Shown in pieces: positions 53,977 to 64,000 of a DNA stretch of 64,000 nucleotides; position 1 is the first letter of the stretch, and the number at the start of each line of letters is the position of its first letter. The stretch comes from Sthenelais limicola (Eukaryota > Annelida > Polychaeta > Phyllodocida > Sigalionidae): the NCBI GenBank assembly GCA_942159475.1, contig OW804102.1:28898873-28962872 (forward strand), in the 5' to 3' direction. The notes under the pieces were generated by a model. That model was not told where the DNA came from. It saw nothing but the letters and a program-made list of their open reading frames with translations, and ran no database searches. The translations under genes were made by a program, and so were the position numbers.

Positions 53977-56900
53977 CTGGTAGAGAGGAAATAGCTGTTA
54001 GATTAGTTTTCGGTTGTTTTACGCCGTTAGCAACATTTACTCATTTCAAGGGCGGGAAAGTGAGGGGACTGATCATTTTGTGAATTCATTTAATTACTAC
54101 CATCTCATCATGTGTGGTGGTTACGCACAATAACTCCTTCGTTAGACCTACATTGTTATACATTACATAGTTTGGCTCAATCTTTACAAGAAAGGTTGAA
54201 ATATATCACTATAAATACATGCATTTACTAAGAAAGTATGAGCATGAACTTCAAATACATGAATTTTCTAAGAGGATGGTTCTAACTTAGCAGATAGCCT
54301 TGAAAAATGCTTACTTGTTAGCGAAGTGTTATTCCTGCATTTTTCTGTCATGTACGAAAATAAAAACCTTCAAAAAACCCCACAAACTTACCACTGTGCC
54401 GTCGTGTAGAGCCCTGTTGATGAGTCTCTCCATGCTATCCTTCACTGCCATGAGGCTGAGGCCAGACAGGGACCCACGCTCTTCTCTCAACTGTTTCAGG
54501 AAGGCCGACATGTGAGTCCTACAAACACACAGCACAATGATATAGGATAAATGAATGCAAATAGGATAAACTAAGTCTCTAATTATCAGTGCCTTACATA
54601 TTATATCCAGATAGTTATATTTATTCAATACATCGAATTTTTATTTCCATCAAAATATATGTAGGCCATTGTTAAAGGTCTTCTAGATGATACAGGTCTA
54701 GGTCTTTCTGATTAACTTTACTTGTTTTATTACGTTTCGGATAGTAGCCAATTTACTTCTAAACAATATATTTTGGATAGACTAAATCTATAGTTGGACA
54801 CTATATCCTTGTGTTTATCACCATAAGGGGTGACGTCAAAATAGGGCCGCGACAGCCACAAGGGCAACAGGATCACCACCGGTGTGGCCAGATTTCAGTG
54901 AAATAGTGATACCTGAGTGCTGCCCAGGACCTGCCTGTGATCTGGTTGTCATTATATATTATTTTTTTAATATTTCAGTTTAAGGCCAAGAACATGTACA
55001 GTTGTACTGGTCTCTGCGCTGGACGCAACTAGGATTCCACTTCAGACGCGACCCTATTTTCTATAATATTTTGACGCGACCCCTGAGTAACAAATCAAAT
55101 AGCCAGATAATTATAAAGTCTCACTTGTCAAACTGCGGGTACTGGGGTAGGAGTGTGTCGAGGAGTTTATCAAAGCTGTTCTTCTTGCTGTCCTGTGACT
55201 GTGTTGGCTGCTGCTGCTGCTGTTTGGACGGGGCTCCCATGCCCGGCGGCCGCCCAATACCGGCGCTACCTACTGCAATGGACGGCACAGAGTTTTGATA
55301 AGCACAGGTGTTTTTTCCCCTTTTGTCTTGGTATTCGTAGTGGTGAGTATTTAAAGAGATATGTAGATACAATGTATAGCTCTGATATTTCTTAATAAAA
55401 GCTCCCTCCAATGTGAGGTAAATTTGGTAACTGAAATCAACATTCCCTTCTCTGAGAACTCATACTTCAACCATGTATTGATTAGGAAGGTGTATACAAA
55501 TACATACGATATGTTGTCTAATGATGTTTGCCCTTTTTTATTACTATAAATTAATACGCTTGATATGACAGGAATTGGTTGCACATTCGATAGAACAGCA
55601 GGAGAGCCAACTTCAAAATAGGGGTTACCGTATATACAACATTTAATCCATTAAGAAATTCATATTTTTGTTATCGATACTCGGTGATTTACAGTGTTTC
55701 TCCTATTTCAGATTGTTAGTGAGTGAGAACAACTTGTCAAAAATATCGGCAACCCAACGCCGCTACTACTACAGACCTGTTTTGTTCACTTGGAGCCCAT
55801 TAGATGTCGCGGGAGGGCGGGCGGACGCTACTACGTCAGCCACAGTGGGTTTGCTTCTGGTGGTGCCACCTTCAACGTGGTTCGGCATTACACCACTGGG
55901 TGGCGGGGCAGCCATCTGGGACCTTGAGGGATCCATTCCTGGACCTCCACGACCCGTCATGGCCATCGCTAAAGATCCCATCTACACAAGAATAGAACAA
56001 GATTGCAGTCGTTAGAAATGAAGGAGTGAATAACAAAGTGGAGAAATTGGTGAGTGAATAAAATGCATGGATGAATAACTGAACGAGCGAGTGAATGAGT
56101 AAATGAATTTATTATTTGCACAAAAAGGAAGCCTACATTTGGTAAGGAACTAGGTCTTCCAGCACGTGATGGGGAGGGAGATTGGTTGCTTTACGCCCTT
56201 ATCAACACTTTGAAGTGTTATATCAAGGGCGGGAGAGCTGAGAGGGAGGCAGTTTATGATCATACCCAGGAAATAGAGATAGAGAAGAAGGGAGAGAGAG
56301 ACAGAGAAAAGAGACAGAAAGGCACTTTAAGGTCTTACCCAGGACCCCAGCACGTGATGTATAGGCTTTAAATTAACAGTAATATTTTATGATTCAATCA
56401 TGGCAGCTCACAGTGTATTTGTTTGTACAGGGAAATTAAGTAAATAGGCCTACGTGGCATTAGATGCGGGTTTCAGTAAACGATTGAAAACTATTTTAGG
56501 ATTAATGATACATTTCTGGAAGGCTGGTGCATAATCCCTCACTTTTGCCTCGGGATTATGTACAATCAATGCACCAGCAGTCCAGAAATGGATGCCACTA
56601 ATCCCTTTAGTCTCTTTAATAGCTGTGCAATAAATGTGACTGACCTGAGCGCGTAGATCTGGTGGGGGCGGGGGACAGGGGATGTCCAGCATGGGCAAGC
56701 TCGACAACTTCTCTCCCTGGTTCACTCGGCGTATCTGCTCCTCAAACACCGCCTGTCAACAAGAACAAGGATTAAGTAACCCCAATATATTATATTATTT
56801 ATAAGGACATCTTGTCAGTAGACCAGCAAAAGGTTCGCCCTTGAGCTGAGACATCATGCCTTTTGTGAGTATTTTAAACATATGTGTACAATATATATTG

Positions 56901-59900
56901 TCAAAGACCATCCTCCAAGCAACGAGGGATCTATTTGTTACCAGTCAAATTATATGTATACTCATAATAAACCTTTATTAAAAAATATAATGGTTACAGG
57001 TTTGTGTGTTACATTTAACAATGGAGGGAGTGTATTGTCTCTTATTACATTATATCACTAACCATTCGTTTTATCAGATATTATCAGACAGATAATGTAC
57101 AATAAAATTACTCATTAGTTGCTATCGTTTTTATATTCCAGGGGAGGAAACCATGGAATTCAAGCAAACATTTTCACAGAAAGCAAGTCACTTACCGTAG
57201 CCTTATCACGAGTCTTGAGCACCTCCCCTAACGTTTTCTTCCACTCTTTCTCTATAAACTTTAGAGGCTCAACGGCCTGGTAGTTCCCTCCATACGATTG
57301 GCACCTACACGAGAGCAAGGTATAGAACTTTAGTCAGCACATAGTTCTGGAGCTGGTTTCCCAATCGCAAATATTATCTCAAGGCAAGGCCTCTCAGTGA
57401 AATTATTATGCTCATTATATTTCATCAATTGCACGCCCAATGTTACTATTACCCCGAGGTTATATCTGTAAGCGTTTATACTTGAATTGTTATGTGATCC
57501 AATACACTCGGGAAGAAGACTAGGTTTTCTTTGTTTATTGATTTGATTTACATTTATTTCTTCTTGCTAAATTGTACATGATGCAAATAGACACACGCCC
57601 ATGGGAACGTTGTTAAAAAAAAATTATATTGATTTTGCTGTAGTCGTATAGGCGATATGTTATCGATAATGTATTATGAAGTAGAACTAGAATTCATGAA
57701 GCTACACAATGATGGTATATTTTTGTAAAAATATGTAAATGAAAATATAGGGCGATTTCACTTCTGTTCTATATCAGAATTTGTTTGACCAGATCTACCG
57801 TTAAACTAAAGGCATATTTAGATAATCCAATTTAGATTTCACGTAGGTAATAAGTACTACTTGAATCGGACAAGGTTATGAAATATTTCCTTACTGCTGA
57901 ATTTCCTTTTGCCGTTCTGATATTTGGGCCTCGGCTTCCTTCGCTGATCTATTTATTATTTTTAAACCTACATCGAGTTTAATACGTAGCTGATTAATCT
58001 GAAATACAAATTGCACACTTGAGATACAGTACCACATAGTGTAGAATGATTTATGATAATAACATGTATCTATTTTTTCTATTCTAAAGGTCTGTAGACG
58101 GCAGGACAGGACGGGAGAGTATAAAAGAATTTTGTTTCTGGCCCCAAAAATATTACGGAGAACACCCAAGCAGACAAAGAATACCGAAGATCAATCCCAC
58201 AGATATAGACAGAAAACCCAAGACAAACTTCAACACCCTCTGATTGATCGAAATATCCCTGGCTCACACAAATTAAACAACGACAATGACTAGACTGACT
58301 TATCTTTTTCTTTTCATCATAACTTATCATAGCTAGGAACATCTATCAAATTTCTTCTCAAACCAAGATGTGTCACTCATGCATCCCTCCGTTCTACCTT
58401 TCTATCATAACACTGCATTAATAACAGCCCTTGGCGGAAGATCGTGGATAATACTACAAGTAGATGTTAGTTTCTGTAAGCCTTGTAAATCCTTCTAACA
58501 TAAGAATTGTTTATATAAATATGTTAATTAAAAAAATCCAAGACCAAGCACCCAGATATAGTCAGGTATATGGTGCTCACCTCCGCAATCTGAGCGCGTA
58601 GTTTCTCGTCATGGTAGTTACTCTCCAGTTCTCCTCTAGACCGGTTGTGCTCTAACAGCTCCTCCTCCCGCTTCATCTCAATGTTATGTCGCCTCTCTCT
58701 GTAAAACGATGCAATGTTTTACTCAAGCAACATAGGGTTATTACTACGACAACCTGGCCCTAAGGGAGTGGGTTATGGAGAGCTATTATACAATGCAGCA
58801 TCGATATAAGGGTAGTATAAAGAAGTTAAATTTCTTTTTTTTTTTAAATATTTTTATTGACCAGACATTTAACAAATTAATGATTTAATGTTAAATTCAT
58901 CTCGATATATATTAGTAAATTCTGAATTCTGAATAACTTTACCCTATCTTTGAATGAAACGTATCACTACCGTGAAATTTCACGAAACAAAATTTGTTAA
59001 ACAAAAATAATCACAGAAACCATGACATGAAAGACATATTATGAATTCAAGACTTACTTCTCCGCTTTTAACTGTGAGCGCAACTCTTTTATTTCTGCTT
59101 CAGCTTTTGTTAATTTGTCACTGGAAAAAAACCCAGGGAAATTAGTTACTGAAAACAATGTGCGCAAGCAATATGACGATTTCTCCCAGGCTATAACCAG
59201 CGTTATGAATAAAACAGTCATACAGAGTCTTAACTATGTGCAGCCGGACCATGTACAATCAGAGACATGACTATACACACAAATCCAGCATAATTTTACA
59301 AATTAACAAAATTATTGAGTTAGTATGAATCAGTATAGAGATTAGAACACATTTAGACATAACTAAATGGATAATCAACCTTAAAATCATCGATATAATT
59401 CATCATTATTTATTATAAAATTGTACACTTCGTGTCGCCTTCACTCATCAGCACTTCACCTACTTCTTTGTAAGTTGAAGAATTTCCTTTTTAAGCACAT
59501 TTATTTCTCGATTTTTTTCTTCAGAATCTGCTTCGTGATTCTCTTGCTGCAGATCAAACCGCTTTATCTGTTCGTCGCGTTCTACTAACGATTTCTGGAG
59601 AACAAAAGGAGAGAAAAAGATTTAGTTGAAACATTTTAGCATTTGGATTCTTTTACACTCAAATAACCATCTAACAACACATCCTCAAATGATTATACTG
59701 TTGAGAGGTCGTCTACTCCCTAGAACCTAAATAGATGAGTCAATTTAGGCGATGGACATTATAGTGCTCCTCCTCACAAGCAGCTAGCAATCCACTCGCA
59801 AGAGTTTCGCAGGTTGATCGCCAGTACATATGAGGATGTCGCTGAGCCCTAGTGATCAAATCATGAGTTTTTATGTTTTAAATTTAGAATCCTTAATCTA

Positions 59901-62900
59901 AAAGATATTAGGATGAAAGCGATGGAATTCAGAGGAAAATGGGAAAATAATTAGAATTTCAAAATTACTGATTTCAGTAGAAATACCGAAGACTCTCATC
60001 CCTGCCATGAGGCAGATTAAAGGCAGCCAGAAGTACGAACAATGGAGAACTGTACCTGATATAAACTATTAAGCTTTTGGTAAGACTCGGTAAATTTCTT
60101 CCGCTCCACTTCCAGATCGTCCCTCTTCTGTTGCTCTTGACTTGCCTGTATTCTGGCATTATCCAATTCTTTCTGCATTTTGAGAATATAATCAAATACA
60201 GTTTATTTTCATTGGGAAAGCAAAGCATTATGTCACACGATTGTTTGGCGACTCAGGCCCAGTCCGAAAGAGCGACTGGTTTTGGGGCCACACCGATCTA
60301 ACTCTCCAAACGAAAAGGATAATCATAATGTACAAAGTAAGGTGTATCTTCTGTATATTATGGGTATATATTTTCTGCACATGGAAGTTACAATTTCTCC
60401 CAATGAATACATATGGATTAAAACTAACCTTAAACTGGGAGACTTGGGCCAGGATCATCTGTTTCTCTTGTTGTAATTGCTGACACATCAGCTCACTGGC
60501 GCTCTCCTTCTTTTCCATCAATCCAAACAACGAGTGGTGGCTATTGGACAGACTAGCTGGTTGGTGGGGTGAAGCAGGGGAGGGGGCGGGGCCAAAGCCA
60601 TTGTGATTGGACCAGATAGAATGACTGGGCAGTGATGCTGGGGGCATGAAGTAGCTGTGTGCTATGGAGGAGAGTGTAGGGGTGGGGAGGAGGGGGGAGG
60701 GTAGTAAGGGGGAGGGGGTCGTGGAGGAGTGGGTGTCACTGGAGGAGCGGTTAGCACCAATAGGCCCAAGCCCTGGAGGGGGTTTGGAGACAGGGATGGC
60801 AGGGATGGGCGCTCCCTCCAGTAGGGACAGGGTCTCGGGGTCCCTGGTAGCCTTCTGACCCAGTATGTTGAATATGGGGAAAATGGCCTGGAATAGAAAA
60901 ATTATCAACTTAATGCAACCATAATTGTTGTTCTATAACAAAGATTAGCTGGTCATCTTCTTTATCACGTCCCGCCCTGAACAGAACACTTATAATCTCC
61001 TGGACTGTACTGTTATGTCCGCTGCACCCCAAAACTCACTCATTTAATGATAAATGGTAAAAATAAAAATAAAAATAATACAAAAATACCAAATAAATTT
61101 ATGAAATGGTGTTAACAGGTCTCTAAAGGTAACCCAATTTTTTCCTAAAACCTACAAATAGATATAATATAAGAAATAAATCCAACCCACCTTCTGGATG
61201 TCGACACTGGCACGGAAGCGATCACTGCACTGGAATATAAAGTCAGCCGCCCGCTTTACATACACAAGTGCCTGATGTTTGAGCTGGTCGTTTACAGGCA
61301 GGTTCTCCACCCGAATGGTGCTGAAGTCACCAAACATGAGGAAGATGGCCACCTTGGGGTTCCTACCCACTTCTGGTCCGGTGACCCACTCCCACCGTCG
61401 CCCATCAGCGGAAGTCTCACCGACACCGAAGAAGTAGATGTCAGCACCGTCGGCGTGGTAGTTCCGGTGTGAACTCTTCATGACGAGGTTTATGGCGTCC
61501 TGGGGAACAGGAGAAGAAGTTGTTTTAAAGAATGTCCTATTAAAAGTCACCTTGACCTTAAGCTTAAATTAAGTTAATGTCAAATATTGCATTTACTTAA
61601 AATAATTTTTTTTTACCATGATTTTATTTAACATTGCAGAGAACAGGTAAAACCTGTCAGCTAAATATTCATTCCAACATATACTTGAGTGTAGAATTTA
61701 CCAGGAGTAAATTGACAGCTTTTTCTCGTGCCTCTTGTGAGACACCATCAGTGAGCCCGTCAAAGGCCTTCCAGCCGTAGCGGAGTCTGACCTCGACCCC
61801 GAGTGGGATGTTGAGCGAGAGCGCCAGCTTGCCCAACTCTACTGCCACGTGCAGTCTGTTCACCCCCAGCAGGTACTGGTCCAGCACCGGGTTCCCTGAT
61901 CCCTGCAACATATACATATACAGCATTTTTATTATATGTCCATGGCAATCAAAGCTGCACTCTCAAATTATTGTTGGTGAAAAAATAAATATTTTCTACA
62001 TTTTCTTCCATTCTTTTCAAATCCATCCTAAAGTCATTTGACCGAAATTTGGGGGAATTCTGTTGAGTTGTTCTTGCTACATGGCTGCTAAAACGTCCTT
62101 CTTGGTACTTGTAGGACCCGCCCGAATCCTTTCTTATGATGACTTCCCTTATTATCGCTCACTTGCGGCAGTTTTAGCTTAACTGTCTCTTAAATTTTCT
62201 TTTTGCTAAGGGTGCATGATACAATGTGACAGGCCTTATGTAAAAGGTGGATGCCCCAACAATTTGTATACAACTCGGTGCATACTATGTGAGAATATAC
62301 TTAGCATACTAGATATGGCAGATAGGGTTGGTCACTTCTGTGGGTACCACCCACCCAACCTTCTCCCATTAGGCAATAACTGCTGTCTACTTCTGCAGTT
62401 ATATGTAAAGAACGGCAGCCCATTAAATTTAGAATAAAGCTAGGATTACATTGCACAGTTCACTGGGTCCGAATAATTTTTCTTTCACAATATAAAAGAA
62501 AAGGGTCCCTGAATATCACCATATTCTGAAATTATTCAGATGAAGCGTGGTGACAAATCCGATTTATCGGCTGTATGAGGCCTCGTAATTTCAATCGTGG
62601 GTATACAGGTTGGCTTAATAAAATGGGTAATGTCTCGAACACGAAACGCACCACACTAGGCACACATACTTGTATAACCGATTATAAACTAAATCAATTA
62701 AGGACCTATTCATGTTGACATTGAATCTTTTTTATTGCAATAACTTATTGCCAATTAAAGAGGATCTCTCCAACATTGGGGAGATAATTGTGATTACATT
62801 TTTCTGAGGTAGTCGGTAGAGTAATAATATCATCTCAGTCATAGACTGTCAATTATTCTCTACAGATTTTCAGTTGAAAAGTTTTTTTATCAACAATGTG

Positions 62901-63906
62901 AGATGTGCCTACCTTAACTGATAACTGATTGGTGGACTCCCCGGCTGGAATGTTGAGGGACATAAGTTGTGGCGGAGGGTGGTGCTGTTGGTGGTGGTGT
63001 GGTGGCACAGGTGAGGGGGCACCACCGCCAGCACCACTGGGTGGCAGAGGACTAGAGGACCGCACATTGTGATGGGTCTCTACCGGTGTACTGGGGGTAC
63101 ACTTGCCGGTACTGACAGAACTACTGGTCTCCGGGGTGCCCTCCCTCCCCTCACTGCCCACACTGGGGCAAGGAGATGGGGTACTGCTGGGCAGCACCAA
63201 CACCGGCTCTGGCACCGGCTTCTCTACCTGGAAAACAGAGTGGAAACAGGAGATAAAATAAGGCTAAAAATATTGAGTTTTCGAGGGGAAAAGAGTGGAT
63301 TTTTATTATTTAAGGTTTCTACTTCCTGTGCAGAACATGATTAACCGATTTAAAGACCAATATTCTAATGACCCAAAACTCGTATTTTCAGAATTTTGAT
63401 TTAGAAAAAACACTTCAAGAAATTTGGGGGAGATTTGACAACTTTTGGATGTTTTCAAAAATTGATTTCAGTACTCATACTGAAATATTAAAAAAATATC
63501 CGTCAACAATTAGGATTTTAGGGAGCAAGCAGGCATAAGACCATTTCACGAACAATTTAAACATTGGGCAAATCTGCTACGAATAATAAGATACCACAGT
63601 ATAAAACTATATATAAAACACATCGGACCATTACAATTTAACATCTACAATATTCTAGGCAATTTTAAGAAATAATCTGCACAGGTATGTAACTGGGATC
63701 ACTGAGAAAAATGATGTATGATCACAAATACCCGGTAAGATGCAGCTCAACTTTTGGATTAATGTTCACAAGCAATCAATTAAACCAACCTTTTTGCTAC
63801 TTTCTCCACTTGTCAACGCGGATTTCTTTTTACTAGCACCTTTCTTCTTGGTGGCCATTTTTCGTAATTTTGCGGCGTCTTTCAACAACCCCACATGGTC
63901 ACTATG
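53614..63906 (-). CDS. RING-H2 E3 ubiquitin ligase, DZIP3/TTC3-like, 3' part (16 exons, 997 aa seen)
   Basis: Exons 5'->3': 63906-63790, 63227-62913, 61902-61702, 61499-61191, 60887-60429, 60172-60056, 59594-59464, 59120-59058, 58698-58581, 57998-57895, 57304-57196, 56752-56645, 55981-55777, 55272-55125, 54518-54392, 53976-53614. All introns are GT-AG and phases close. It is expected to transfer ubiquitin to substrates. Local residues: Lys-rich 1-39; Pro/Ser/His-rich 40-144; unrecognised globular part 145-330; Pro/Ser-rich 330-430; coiled coil about 440-660; Ala/Pro/Gln-rich 718-800; RING-H2 944-983 with CTIC, CQHKFHDLC and CPLC. The LLPDEYP tail after the RING resembles DZIP3/TTC3 as recalled, not searched. 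Introns look plain AT-rich. The start lies beyond 64000. Confidence 0.85.
54392..54518 (-). CDS. E3 exon O
   Basis: 127 nt, phase 2-0. It encodes THMSAFLKQLREERGSLSGL and SMERLINRALHDGTV, an amphipathic helical region before the RING exon. Confidence 0.88.
55125..55272 (-). CDS. E3 exon N: Q5 run and LLPQYPQF motif
   Basis: 148 nt, phase 1-2. (CAG)5 encodes five Gln, followed by FDKLLDTLLPQYPQFDK. Confidence 0.87.
55777..55981 (-). CDS. E3 exon M: Met/Gly/Pro-rich
   Basis: 205 nt, phase 0-1. Low-complexity with SKPTVADVVASARPP near its end. Donor GTCTGT is a weaker match than the others. Confidence 0.8.
56645..56752 (-). CDS. E3 exon L
   Basis: 108 nt, phase 0-0. It encodes VFEEQIRRVNQGEKLSSLPM and a CPPPPPDL proline run. 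Confidence 0.87.
57196..57304 (-). CDS. E3 exon K
   Basis: 109 nt, phase 2-0. It encodes CQSYGGNYQAVEPLKFIEKE and KTLGEVLKTRDKAT. Confidence 0.85.
57895..57998 (-). CDS. E3 exon J: coiled coil
   Basis: 104 nt, phase 0-2. It encodes INQLRIKLDVGLKIINRSAK and EAQISERQKEIQ. Confidence 0.83.
58581..58698 (-). CDS. E3 exon I: coiled coil
   Basis: 118 nt, phase 2-0. It encodes MKREEELLEHNRSRGELESN and a following RAQIAE. Confidence 0.85.
59058..59120 (-). CDS. E3 exon H: coiled coil
   Basis: 63 nt, phase 2-2. It encodes DKLTKAEAEIKELRSQLKAE, a textbook heptad pattern. Confidence 0.85.
59464..59594 (-). CDS. E3 exon G: coiled coil
   Basis: 131 nt, enters phase 0 and leaves phase 2 (donor GTAGGT). 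Glu/Lys-rich with LKKEILQLTK. Confidence 0.85.
60056..60172 (-). CDS. E3 exon F: coiled coil
   Basis: 117 nt, phase 0-0, heptad-like charged sequence (QEQQKRDDLEVERKKF). Confidence 0.85.
60429..60887 (-). CDS. E3 exon E: Pro/Ser-rich linker into coiled coil
   Basis: 459 nt, phase 0-0. Starts AIFPIFNILGQKATRDPE, continues with a Pro/Ser/His-rich stretch, ends CQQLQQEKQMILAQVSQFK. Confidence 0.88.
61191..61499 (-). CDS. E3 exon D: globular segment
   Basis: 309 nt, phase 0-0. Landmarks: SHRNYHADGADIYFFGVGE, RRWEWVTGPEVGRNPKVAIF and FGDFSTIRVENLPV. Composition and codon use are typical of a conserved folded domain, but none is recognised. Confidence 0.9.
61702..61902 (-). CDS. E3 exon C: globular segment
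   Basis: 201 nt, phase 0-0. It encodes GSGNPVLDQYLLGVNRLHVA, a Leu/Val-rich helical part and RYGWKAFDGLTDGVS. No family recognised. Confidence 0.88.
62913..63227 (-). CDS. E3 exon B: Pro/Ser/His-rich linker
   Basis: 315 nt, phase 0-0. Low-complexity with a PPHHHQQHHPPP run, ending TNQLSVK. Acceptor TTTTCCAG, donor GTAGGC. Confidence 0.85.
63790..63906 (-). CDS. E3 exon A (first seen): Lys-rich
   Basis: Acceptor CATTGCAG, donor GTTGGT, 117 nt in phase 0. It encodes LLKDAAKLRKMATKKKGASK and SGESSKK. The internal Met (63858) could be a start if the upstream part is UTR, but the open, charged sequence before it suggests an internal exon. Confidence 0.7.
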
Positions 63907-64000
63907 CTGCAATGTAGAATGTCAGATGGTACAATCCGATTAGGTTACTAATATCAAAATAACTTTTGAATGTTCTTAAGCCATTTGAGGATTATTATCA

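Noticed and set aside
55668..56015. 115-codon plus frame
   Set aside because: Antisense of E3 exon M, whose minus-strand frame has matching splice phases on both sides.

Overview
This is a eukaryotic nuclear DNA window: AT-rich, intron-containing and full of short repeats and transposon remnants. No species can be proved from it. A tyrosine-recombinase retrotransposon with split direct repeats, a Penelope-like fragment with a hammerhead-type core, a tRNA-derived SINE, many small foldback elements and compact genes together suggest a marine invertebrate, most likely a lophotrochozoan such as a bivalve or other mollusc (inference).

Two protein-coding genes can be assembled exon by exon, with every splice phase checked. 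(1) Plus strand, 2927-26750: an 11-exon type I membrane receptor with a signal peptide, three Ig-type domains each on a phase 1-1 exon, one membrane segment, and a long cytoplasmic tail with seven tyrosines. The tail has a consensus ITIM (LxYxxL), an S-type ITIM (SxYxxV), a YANM motif fitting both PI3K and Grb2 SH2 binding, and a C-terminal ITSM-like TEYAHI. Exon 8 is phase-symmetric, arginine-rich and could be a cassette. The upstream region carries a GC box, a perfect CRE and an inverted pair of AGGTCA nuclear-receptor half sites. (2) Minus strand, 63906 down to 53614: sixteen 3' exons (997 codons) of a large protein with an unrecognised N-terminal module, Pro/Ser/His-rich linkers, a coiled coil and a C-terminal RING-H2 finger. 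It resembles DZIP3/TTC3-type E3 ubiquitin ligases. Its 5' end lies beyond the window. The two genes are convergent.

The 27 kb between them is largely repeat-derived. It holds foldback elements, a TTAA-flanked element nested in an older repeat, a solo LTR (35375-35947), a 2 kb array of a 13-bp GGA-rich unit (36222-38225), a 1.7 kb element with TGAGATCACA-type internal arrays that splits a host duplication, and an apparently intact YR retrotransposon (43938-49475). The retrotransposon encodes GAG, RT and a tyrosine recombinase on the minus strand. Its A1-body-B1-A2-B2 repeats are, by eye, identical copies that share a CATT core. A 31-bp minisatellite (52754-53560) abuts the 3' end of the E3 gene.

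The receptor introns also hold a hAT-like element, a miRNA-like hairpin, a pyrimidine-rich array, inverted minisatellites, a hammerhead-like Penelope fragment with a 13-bp target duplication, a 5'-truncated non-LTR retrotransposon, foldback MITEs and a SINE. Part of intron 10 and the first nine bases of exon 11 recur at 43490-43761. There they could form an alternative last exon lacking the ITIM and ITSM. No genuine tRNA or rRNA gene and no CRISPR array was seen.
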